NCBI GenBank assembly: GCA_030429605.1
Contig: JAUIEV010000003.1
Coordinates: 124,001-188,000 of the forward strand
DNA: 64,000 nucleotides
From: Chlamydiia bacterium
Lineage (GTDB): Bacteria > Chlamydiota > Chlamydiia > Chlamydiales > Simkaniaceae
Reading direction: 5' to 3'
Position 1 is the first letter of the stretch, and each line of letters begins with the position of its first letter. The position numbers and the translations under genes are program-made. The notes beneath the pieces are model-generated. The model made no database searches. It was not told the origin of the DNA and was given only the letters and a program-made list of their open reading frames with translations. This document shows, piece after piece, positions 43,789-51,412 of this stretch.

Positions 43789-44737
43789 TTTTTAATAACT
43801 CTTCACGTAATTTTGTTGAGCAGTGGCGAATAAAACTTCGCTGCATAATATCTCCGTGCACTTTTGCTTGGAATTCACCAAGAAGATCTGTCTCAACGAC
43901 CCTCTCACCTCGTAAGTCATTCTGAACGAGCTCCCCTTCAGCTGCATAAATCTCCATTGCTGAAGCGGAAGGTTTTGCGCCATTAACAAGGATATGGTCG
44001 AAGACATCTTCACCAATATATCTTGAAATCTCTCTCACGTAATCACCTGCTGTAAAGTTGGTTGTTTGACCTCGTTTGTTCATAAGGTTAACAACAAAAA
44101 CTTTTTTTGCTTTCGATTTTCGAAATGCCTCGCTGACGCCCTCAACAAGAAAATTTGGTATGAGAGAAGTATAGAGTCCGCCTGGGCCAACTACAATAAG
44201 ATCTGCCTCTGCCAATTCTTGCAATGCCTTTGGATTTGCCCGAGGATGAGGATCAAGGTAAAGACTTGTATACCCGTCGTCAATTGACTGGGACAGATAG
44301 ACTTCTCTTTCTCCATGGAGCACCGTATGGTCCTTAAGAACCATATATAAACGAACATGGTGGGTTGTCACGGGAATGACACGGCCGGAAATGGCTAAAA
44401 TACGTCCCATTTCATCCACCGCTTTTTCAAAACTCCCTGTCACCTTTTCAAGAGCAGAAAGCAGCAAATTTCCAAAGCTATGCCCTCCAAGGCCTCCGGT
44501 ATCGAAACGATAGCTCATGAGACTACGCATAAGATCAGACGAGTGCGACAGCGCAACAAGGCACTGGCGCACATCTCCTGGAGGAAGCACCCCTAGCTCA
44601 TCTCTAAGAATACCGGTACTTCCGCCATCATCCGCCATTGAAACAATTGCAGAGAGTGTATGCTCGGATTCTTTCAACCCCTGAAGAATAGTAAAATTGC
44701 CAGTCCCCCCACCGACGACGACAACTTTTTTACCCAC
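43772..44737 (-). CDS. YvcK/GlmR-like CofD-fold protein
   Basis: 321 residues with VVGGGTGNFTILQGLKE and MADDGGSTGILRDELG, the nucleotide- or sugar-binding signatures of the YvcK (UPF0052) family. YvcK binds UDP-sugars and helps direct carbon toward wall precursors in Bacillus. GTG start at 44737, eight bases into the rpe stop. A link to the peptidoglycan genes is possible but not shown by the position. Confidence 0.9.
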   Translation of the reverse strand: MGKKVVVVGGGTGNFTILQGLKESEHTLSAIVSMADDGGSTGILRDELGVLPPGDVRQCLVALSHSSDLMRSLMSYRFDTGGLGGHSFGNLLLSALEKVTGSFEKAVDEMGRILAISGRVIPVTTHHVRLYMVLKDHTVLHGEREVYLSQSIDDGYTSLYLDPHPRANPKALQELAEADLIVVGPGGLYTSLIPNFLVEGVSEAFRKSKAKKVFVVNLMNKRGQTTNFTAGDYVREISRYIGEDVFDHILVNGAKPSASAMEIYAAEGELVQNDLRGERVVETDLLGEFQAKVHGDIMQRSFIRHCSTKLREELLKIATTI

Positions 44738-45449
44738 GGATACTCCGGATTTTCTCCTTCATATCACCTGTAAACAAATATGTTCCTGCGACTAGGTTAC
44801 TTGCACCTGCATCGATACACTGCTTTGCAGTCTCACCATTTATCCCACCATCAACTTGAATAGGAAAAGGCGGCAAAGTATGCGACACGTCATGTGGTTT
44901 CTCTGGATCAGGGGTAATACCACCTTCCCGAATATCTAACTTATCACATATTCCACGAGCAAATGAGATCTTTTCCAATACTTCTGGGAGAAATGCTTGC
45001 CCCCCAAAACCTGGGTTCACTGTCATGAGCAAAATCATATCGCACTTATCAAGGTATTTAGGAATAAATGACTCACTCGTTTCCGGACAAAACGCAAGAC
45101 CTGCTTTCACACCACATTTTTTGATGAATTGTAGTGTATCTTCAACATCTTCTGTTGCCTCTACGTGAAAAGTAATTTGGTCTGCACCTGCTTCAACCAG
45201 ACGTTCTATGTAGTCAAATGGATTATATACCATAATGTGGACATCAAGAAAAAGATCTGTCGCTCGGTTGACTGCAGCAAGCCCACGAGGACTCAGACTT
45301 AAATTAGGAACAAAGTGTCCATCCATTATATCAAAATGGATTGCATCGGCACCTGCGTCTTCAATCCGCTTCGCTTCATCCGCAAGATGCCCAAAATCAG
45401 CCGCAAAAATTGACGGCTCTACTTTAATATGATTCTTGTAGCTATTCAT
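44730..45449 (-). CDS. rpe: Ribulose-phosphate 3-epimerase
   Basis: Pentose-phosphate enzyme with a TIM barrel. 239 residues, normal for the family with a small insertion near 170-190 (EGGITPDPEKPHD). Metal and substrate residues are visible in HFDIMDGHFVPN, DVHIMV, MTVNPGFGGQAF and VDGGINGET. It is close to efp-accB-accC as in C. trachomatis. Confidence 0.96.
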   Translation of the reverse strand: MNSYKNHIKVEPSIFAADFGHLADEAKRIEDAGADAIHFDIMDGHFVPNLSLSPRGLAAVNRATDLFLDVHIMVYNPFDYIERLVEAGADQITFHVEATEDVEDTLQFIKKCGVKAGLAFCPETSESFIPKYLDKCDMILLMTVNPGFGGQAFLPEVLEKISFARGICDKLDIREGGITPDPEKPHDVSHTLPPFPIQVDGGINGETAKQCIDAGASNLVAGTYLFTGDMKEKIRSIRG

Positions 45450-45473
45450 ACAGAATCAGCCTACCATGAGCTG

Positions 45474-47270
45474 CTATTTCGCTAAAGCTTTTTGGAGTAT
45501 GCTTTGAAACTGCGCCTCTCTTGAGAGATCAATCCACCCAAAACATGCCTCCCCAGCGTCTTCAGATGAAAAAATGAGTACGCTTCCCCTTGGTATTGGC
45601 TGAAGACGTAGGTCTTTCATAAGCTCTCGCAACCGTGGCACAGAAGGGAAGCTCCTCATCCCATACATACCGGTCCTTCCTTGGCGTAAAATATACTCTT
45701 CATCGCCTTGCCGAACCCTTTGAAACAGCTCATATAAGATGGATACATGTTCTGCAGAAAATATGGCGCGGTATTCTGTTGGAAACAAGTGTTGATAAAA
45801 CCGGTCGAGTTCATATGTAGACACGTTTTTTTCTTTGAGGAGCGCGTTGACTTCATTGAGGAGATGCAACTCTTTTTCGTACATTCCTCCATAATAATCC
45901 CTGATCTCCCCAAAATACTTTTTGAGGAGCTGAAACGCATTCTTTCTTGCATGGAGAAAATTGACTTCTCTCGCCCTGCTTTGATTTTTTTCTAAAGGAA
46001 GTTCTATTGTCAGCAAGGCTATTTCTTTGGGATATTTTTTCCAAACCCGGCCCCGCTCTCTCACCTTCTCAACTGAAATTGCCGCATCACTTGCAAGAAG
46101 CGCATCTATTTTTGGCGTGGATGCTTTAAGGATTCTGGCCACGACACCCTGAAAAACAAGCTTTGTCTCAGTTTGCTCTCGAAAGGAAAGTATCAGCTGC
46201 GGAATATCTCGAGGAGATGTCAACTGCCCTGATAAAAGAGCCATCTGTTTCATCACTTCCTCATCATTTGATGGCATTACCAAAGGAAGGGTCAGCTGCT
46301 CAATTCGAGCGAGAATCGCAGCAGGAAGTCGTCTTTCCAACATTCGAATAAAAGAAATACTGCATGCATTTCTCGGAGTCACTTCAAAAGAGTAGACTCT
46401 CCACGCACTTTCTCCGCCTTGTTCAACATACATTGACTGTTCATCAATAAGGGCATCCGGCAGAATATCTACAATACTTTTTTTCAACTGCTCTTTCGTC
46501 AATCGCTCTGTTTCACGAATTTGTGTTACTCCAACCGTAAGTAAGAGGGCATTTTTTTCGCCAAAAAGGCTCGTAACCATTGTTTTTCGAACACGAACAT
46601 AGACGCTTTTTTGCCCGCTGGCGGCCTTTTGAACCTGCGCGCACATGGAGTACATTGATAAAATTGTCCTTTCCAGCGATGCAACAGATCGATTCATTCT
46701 ATATTCATCCGGAACATGAATAAAAAATCGTTGCATAAGAGGAATAACATCGTAGTCATACCGATCTGGAAATCGCTGAATCATGTTTCTTAAGTGATCC
46801 AGGACAAAACCCATCTTGTCACTAATTGACAGCCCCTTAATCTCCAAAATTCTTTTGGCATGATACGAGCTACTCAGACCGAGCTTTAGCTCTTCAACTG
46901 CTGTTGGCAGCGCTGCTTCAATGGCTTTTTGTTCATCGGGTGACTCCGGCGCAACCCTCATGGAGGACAACATAACTAACCTTTCATGCATGCGCGCTTC
47001 AGTTGCAATAAAAGATACCACTCTGAGTTGTTGTAGAGGAAGAAGCCAACGGCTTATCATTTCATACACAAACATTGCAGCCCCAACTCTATGAGGAGCA
47101 ACAAGCTCAAGGACTAGTTCACCGGAATCGTTGAAAGTGTAGTCAATAAATGGAACATGCTGATTGACTGACGCGGTACACTTATTGAGAAGCGCTTTCC
47201 AAGGATGTGATTGAAAGCTCGTAATATCGCTGCTCTCTTTGAGATCCTTGAACTCCAATGACTGTTCCAC
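45474..47270 (-). CDS. Large cytoplasmic protein of unknown function
   Basis: 598 residues without signal peptide or membrane segments. It appears mixed alpha/beta, with helical central parts and a final small domain (RGSVLIFSSEDAGEACFGWIDL). No motif I can name. GTG start at 47270 with an AAGGGGGG ribosome site directly upstream. The first 89 bases lie inside the end of the aspartokinase gene in another frame, an unusually long overlap. Recurring EKVRERGRVWKKYPKE and REVNFLHARKNAFQLLKKYF segments are basic. Probably lineage specific. Confidence 0.7.
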   Translation of the reverse strand: MEQSLEFKDLKESSDITSFQSHPWKALLNKCTASVNQHVPFIDYTFNDSGELVLELVAPHRVGAAMFVYEMISRWLLPLQQLRVVSFIATEARMHERLVMLSSMRVAPESPDEQKAIEAALPTAVEELKLGLSSSYHAKRILEIKGLSISDKMGFVLDHLRNMIQRFPDRYDYDVIPLMQRFFIHVPDEYRMNRSVASLERTILSMYSMCAQVQKAASGQKSVYVRVRKTMVTSLFGEKNALLLTVGVTQIRETERLTKEQLKKSIVDILPDALIDEQSMYVEQGGESAWRVYSFEVTPRNACSISFIRMLERRLPAAILARIEQLTLPLVMPSNDEEVMKQMALLSGQLTSPRDIPQLILSFREQTETKLVFQGVVARILKASTPKIDALLASDAAISVEKVRERGRVWKKYPKEIALLTIELPLEKNQSRAREVNFLHARKNAFQLLKKYFGEIRDYYGGMYEKELHLLNEVNALLKEKNVSTYELDRFYQHLFPTEYRAIFSAEHVSILYELFQRVRQGDEEYILRQGRTGMYGMRSFPSVPRLRELMKDLRLQPIPRGSVLIFSSEDAGEACFGWIDLSREAQFQSILQKALAK

Positions 47271-47985
47271 AACCCCCCTTACAAGATGGCTTTAGAGGAT
47301 ACACGTGTAACGGCAAATTATTTTTTGATGCAAGTGAAATTGCTCGAGAATGAAGGATTTTCGCCCCTGATTTGGCATATCCATATGCTTCATCAAAAGA
47401 CATATTCTTAAAGAGCTTTGCCTCTTTGAACAGCTTGGGGTCTGCATCAAAAAACCCATCGACATCTTTGTAGAATTCAACATGGTGTGCATCGAGAGCT
47501 ATTCCAAGTGCGACTGCAGTTGTGTCAGACCCTCCCCTCCCAAGAGTTGTCACTTCTTTTTCAAGACTCACACCTTGGAACCCTGCAACAATCGGAACAC
47601 AGTGAGTTCGTAATGCCTCAATAATGCGTACAGGGCGAACATCGACAATTGTTGCATCCGTATGGACTCCTGACGTAATGATTCCTGACTGACTTCCAGT
47701 AAAACTTTTAGCATCTATACCCTCAATATCAAGAGCCATAGCAAGCAGAGACATACTGACTCGCTCACCTGCACTGACAAGCATATCAAGTTCTCTTTTT
47801 GGGGGAGCATGATGCACTTTTTCGGCGAGGCGTAAGAGTTCATTCGTTGTGTCTCCCATTGCACTGACAACACAGACAACACGAATTCCCCGTTCCCTCT
47901 TCTCTTTTATAAGACGAGCCACGAACGAAAAGGCTTCAGGTGTTGCGAGAGCGGCACCCCCAAACTTGAGAACAAGCGTTTCCAT
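47182..47985 (-). CDS. lysC: Aspartate kinase, catalytic domain only
   Basis: Phosphorylates aspartate, the entry to lysine/diaminopimelate synthesis needed for the chlamydial wall peptide. 267 residues from the ATG at 47985. Motifs VLKFGGAAL, SAGERVSM, TTLGRGGSDTTAVALG, YKDVDGFFDADP and SGAKILHSRAI are present, so the amino-acid kinase domain is whole. The regulatory ACT domains that normally follow (total about 400-450 residues) are absent, and the next gene begins inside its 3' end. Feedback control would therefore be missing or supplied by another protein. Confidence 0.88.
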   Translation of the reverse strand: METLVLKFGGAALATPEAFSFVARLIKEKRERGIRVVCVVSAMGDTTNELLRLAEKVHHAPPKRELDMLVSAGERVSMSLLAMALDIEGIDAKSFTGSQSGIITSGVHTDATIVDVRPVRIIEALRTHCVPIVAGFQGVSLEKEVTTLGRGGSDTTAVALGIALDAHHVEFYKDVDGFFDADPKLFKEAKLFKNMSFDEAYGYAKSGAKILHSRAISLASKNNLPLHVYPLKPSCKGGCGTVIGVQGSQREQRYYELSITSLESASQ

Positions 47986-48172
47986 ACACATTTCTTATTA
48001 AAAAACAGATCACCGCTATCCTACAATGAAGAGATATTCAAAGAAAATAAAAAATAGAAAAATAAATACATCCATTTAAAATAACACCTTTAATAGAGAA
48101 GAATAACTTTAAGAACTGACCAATCGTGCATACATAACACTTTGGATTGGAGACTCGCATGGGAAAATAAAG

Positions 48173-48202
48173 TTGCTTTTAAACGAGATTGTTTGCTACC
48201 CT
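48173..48202 (+). promoter_or_regulatory. Putative rpsA promoter
   Basis: TTGCTT (48173-48178), 18 bases, TACCCT (48197-48202). Only a moderate match. The remainder of the 302-base gap from 47986 to 48287 is AT-rich and holds no recognised gene. Confidence 0.3.
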
Positions 48203-48235
48203 TTCCCCGTAAACAGACTCATTGTATACGAGTCC

Positions 48236-48257
48236 TTGGGAGAAACACCACTCCCAA
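48236..48257 (+). promoter_or_regulatory. Hairpin in the rpsA leader
   Basis: TTGGGAG and CTCCCAA make a perfect seven-base stem with an eight-base loop, 30 bases before the rpsA ATG and just ahead of the AAGGAG ribosome site. No T-run follows. In E. coli S1 represses its own translation through a structured leader; a similar role is possible here. Confidence 0.4.
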
Positions 48258-48287
48258 TAAGTAGAAACGCAAGGAGAAACCTTTAAC

Positions 48288-50003
48288 ATGTCCAAACAAC
48301 AAGCCCAAGCAGACTGGAGCGACAACAAATTTCTTGATGATGTAGATTACCTTCAAGAGGAAGCCGCTGAATTTGTCTCGCTGCTCAATGAAAAAGAAGA
48401 AAAAGGCGCAGAAGGCGCTACTTCCCTAATGGAAAGTGGTCAAATTCTAACAGGTCTTATTGTCGAAATCACTCCTGACTTTATCGTTATCGATGTAGGT
48501 CTTAAGTCAGAAGGCCTTGTACCGACTGGAGAATTTGAAACTGTAGCTGACCTTGACCTAGGAATGGAAGTCGAAGTTCTTCTCGACCGAGCTGAGGGTG
48601 AAGATGGACAGATCGTTCTTTCTCGCGAAAAAGCGCGGAAGCAACGTCAGTGGGAGTACATTGTTAACCACTGTTCAGAGGGATCTATTGTTCGAGGGAA
48701 AGTAGTTCGAAAAGTCAAAGGCGGCCTTATGGTTGACATTGGCATGGAAGCATTCCTTCCTGGTTCGCAAATTGATAACAAGCGAATCAAAAACATTGAT
48801 GAGTTTGTAGGAAATGAATATGAGTTCAAAATCCTCAAAATCAATCTTGAGAGAAAAAACATCGTTGTCTCTCGACGAGAGCTTCTTGAAGAAGAGCGCT
48901 CCTCTAAGAAAGCTGAGCTTCTTGAGAACATTGAAGAAGGACAACTCCGAACAGGTATCGTTAAAAACATCACAGACTTTGGTGTATTCCTTGACCTTGA
49001 TGGCGTAGACGGCCTTCTCCACATTACTGATATGACATGGAGACGAATCCGACACCCTTCTGAGATGGTTCAGCTAGGTGATGAGATTCAGGTTATGATT
49101 CTTAGCATCGACAAAGAAAAAGGTCGAGTCGCTCTTGGGCTGAAGCAGAAAGACGCAAATCCATGGGAAGAAATTGAACAACGGTATCCTACAGGAACTC
49201 GAGTTCGAGGAAAAATTGTAAACCTCGTTCCTTACGGTGCATTTATCGAAATCGAAGATGGTATCGAAGGCCTTATCCACGTATCAGAAATGTCATGGGT
49301 AAAAAATGTTTCAGATCCTACTGAGATCGTAAACAAAGGCGACGAAGTTGAAGCAATTGTTCTTTCTGTGCAGAAAGACGAAGGAAAAATTTCACTTGGA
49401 ATCAAGCAAACTGAGAAAAACCCTTGGGAAGACGTTGATGTCAAATACCCAGTTGGGAGCAGCGTAAAGGTTGAGATCAGAAACCTTACAAACTACGGCG
49501 CTTTCGTTGAGCTTGAGCCAGGTATTGACGGCCTTATCCACATCTCTGACATGAGCTGGATTAAAAAAGTGTCGCATCCTTCTGAAATCCTCAAGAAAGG
49601 CGACGTTGTAGAAGCTATCGTTCTCTCTGTAGATAAAGAAAGTAAAAAAATCACACTTGGGATTAAGCAATTGAGCGATAACCCATGGGAAACAATTGAA
49701 AAAACAATGCCTGTAGGATCTGTTCTTAAAGGCTCTGTTTCAAAAATCACGGCATTTGGAGCTTTCATTCAGCTTGAAAACGGAATTGAAGGTCTAGTGC
49801 ACGTGACAGAACTTTCAGACCAAGCATTTGGAAAAGTGGAAGATATTGTTTCAGTTGGTGATATTGTTTCTGCAAAAGTGATCAAAATCGATCCTGAGCA
49901 TAAAAAAATTGCTCTATCGATCAAAGACCACCTTTCAGGGAAAAACGGTTTCAATAAAGACGATATCGTTGTCCAAGGATCATCAGACCATAACGAAGAG
50001 TAA
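48288..50003 (+). CDS. rpsA: 30S ribosomal protein S1
   Basis: 571 residues with six S1 RNA-binding repeats. The last four (from about residue 222) are closely alike, each with a F/YGAF or FGVF turn, GLLH/GLIH/GLVH and GxKQ ends. Binds mRNA and helps initiation. Strong ribosome site AAGGAG before the ATG. The order rpsA-nusA-infB-rbfA-truB-ribF-ychF is the chlamydial order. The first residues are acidic and free of repeats. Confidence 0.97.
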   Translation: MSKQQAQADWSDNKFLDDVDYLQEEAAEFVSLLNEKEEKGAEGATSLMESGQILTGLIVEITPDFIVIDVGLKSEGLVPTGEFETVADLDLGMEVEVLLDRAEGEDGQIVLSREKARKQRQWEYIVNHCSEGSIVRGKVVRKVKGGLMVDIGMEAFLPGSQIDNKRIKNIDEFVGNEYEFKILKINLERKNIVVSRRELLEEERSSKKAELLENIEEGQLRTGIVKNITDFGVFLDLDGVDGLLHITDMTWRRIRHPSEMVQLGDEIQVMILSIDKEKGRVALGLKQKDANPWEEIEQRYPTGTRVRGKIVNLVPYGAFIEIEDGIEGLIHVSEMSWVKNVSDPTEIVNKGDEVEAIVLSVQKDEGKISLGIKQTEKNPWEDVDVKYPVGSSVKVEIRNLTNYGAFVELEPGIDGLIHISDMSWIKKVSHPSEILKKGDVVEAIVLSVDKESKKITLGIKQLSDNPWETIEKTMPVGSVLKGSVSKITAFGAFIQLENGIEGLVHVTELSDQAFGKVEDIVSVGDIVSAKVIKIDPEHKKIALSIKDHLSGKNGFNKDDIVVQGSSDHNEE

Positions 50004-50014
50004 TGGTCGTGGCT

Positions 50015-50085
50015 ATCCGCCTCTCACGTGAGTGAGGGGCGGATGGATATCGCCTGGGTTGAGTGTATTTCACTCCCCAGGCGAT
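50015..50085 (+). terminator. Two tandem hairpins between rpsA and nusA
   Basis: First hairpin 50015-50044: ATCCGCC/GGCGGAT plus CTCAC/GTGAG around a GTGA loop. Second hairpin 50049-50085: ATCGCCTGGG/CCCAGGCGAT with inner GAGTG/CACTC and a two-base bulge. Both are long and GC-rich, but neither is followed by a proper T-run. Possible attenuation, RNA processing or binding site between two operon genes. Confidence 0.6.
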
Positions 50086-50137
50086 TTAGTATTTGTTAAA
50101 CACGCCGAAATGGCACAAGCAGGAAACAGAACACAGT

Positions 50138-51409
50138 ATGAACAAAGACCTTGTTGCAATCTTTGAGTATCTAGAGCGAGAAAAAGGCATAAAACGAGAC
50201 ATCATCGTCAAGGCTGTTGAGGAAGCTCTCATCCATTCAGGAAGAAAAAGCCTCCAGGGGTATGCAAACCTTAATGTAAAGGTAGATGCACGAACTGGTG
50301 AAATCGAGGCCTACGCTGAAAAAGAAGTCGTTGACCATGTCGAGTACCCAGATGAAGAGATCACACCAGATGACGCAAAAGAGCTCGGTCTTGATGTAGA
50401 AATCGGTGACTGGATTACTGTTCCTGTACATCCAGAGGAGTTAGGCCGGATAGCGGCACAAACTGCTCGGCAAGTTATTTCCCAAAAGCTACGTCATGCA
50501 GAAAGAGACGTCATTTACGAAGAGTTTAGACACAGAGTAAACGAAATTATCTCTGGAACTGTTAAGCGAGTTATCAGAGGAAGAACACTCATCATTGATC
50601 TTGGAAAAGTTGAGGCAATTCTTCCAGACAGATTTTATCCAAAAATCGAAAGGTACCATCTTGGCGACAGAGTAACAGCACTCATTTGCGAAGTACGAGA
50701 TACAGATAATGGTGGTGCTGAGGTTGTGCTCTCAAGATCTTGTCCAGAAATGGTTGTAGAGCTCTTCAAGCAAGAAGTACCTGAGCTTGAAGATGAAACA
50801 GTTGGCATAGAGCGAATTGTCCGAGAGGCTGGCTATAGAACAAAAATGGCCGTTACTTCGTTTGATCAAAAAGTTGATCCGCTAGGAGCATGTGTTGGAG
50901 TTCGAGGAACTCGAGTCAAAAATATTATCCGTGAGTTGAACAACGAAAAAATCGACATTGTCCCATGGACTGATGACAAAGTGCAGCTTTTGTATAACCT
51001 TCTCGATCCAATCGAACCGAAAAAGGTAGATTACGACCCAGAAGAAAACAAAATGGTTGTTATTGTAAGTGACGAAGACTACCCAGTTGCAATTGGTAAA
51101 AAAGGCATGAACGCACGCCTTAATGGTCAGCTCCTTGACACAGACCTTCTTGTCAGACGGTATAGTGAGTATCAAGCGGAGTCTGATTTCGAGCAGAGAC
51201 AGATGGCGCTTGAGGAATCACCAGACCTCGATGAACCACTTAAGATTGAAGGTGTTAACCAGTTTGTTCTCGATGGTATAATTGAGGCTGGGTTTGATAC
51301 AAAAAGAAAGCTTTTAACAACAACAAGTGCAGAGCTTTCCAAGGAAGCTGCGATTTCAAAAGAAATGGCAGACGATATTTTAGAACGTGTGAGAAAACAA
51401 AGGGCGTAA
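50138..51409 (+). CDS. nusA: Transcription termination/antitermination factor NusA
   Basis: Binds RNA polymerase at pauses. I take the ATG at 50138 (NKDLVAIFEYLEREKG), giving 423 residues; the frame opens at 50093. N-terminal polymerase-binding domain, S1 domain (GTVKRVIRGRTLIIDLGKVEAILP), then two KH domains (GVRGTRVKNIIRELN, AIGKKGMNARLN) and one short C-terminal helical unit. Lacks the long acidic repeats of E. coli NusA. Confidence 0.96.
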   Translation: MNKDLVAIFEYLEREKGIKRDIIVKAVEEALIHSGRKSLQGYANLNVKVDARTGEIEAYAEKEVVDHVEYPDEEITPDDAKELGLDVEIGDWITVPVHPEELGRIAAQTARQVISQKLRHAERDVIYEEFRHRVNEIISGTVKRVIRGRTLIIDLGKVEAILPDRFYPKIERYHLGDRVTALICEVRDTDNGGAEVVLSRSCPEMVVELFKQEVPELEDETVGIERIVREAGYRTKMAVTSFDQKVDPLGACVGVRGTRVKNIIRELNNEKIDIVPWTDDKVQLLYNLLDPIEPKKVDYDPEENKMVVIVSDEDYPVAIGKKGMNARLNGQLLDTDLLVRRYSEYQAESDFEQRQMALEESPDLDEPLKIEGVNQFVLDGIIEAGFDTKRKLLTTTSAELSKEAAISKEMADDILERVRKQRA

Positions 51410-51412
51410 GCA

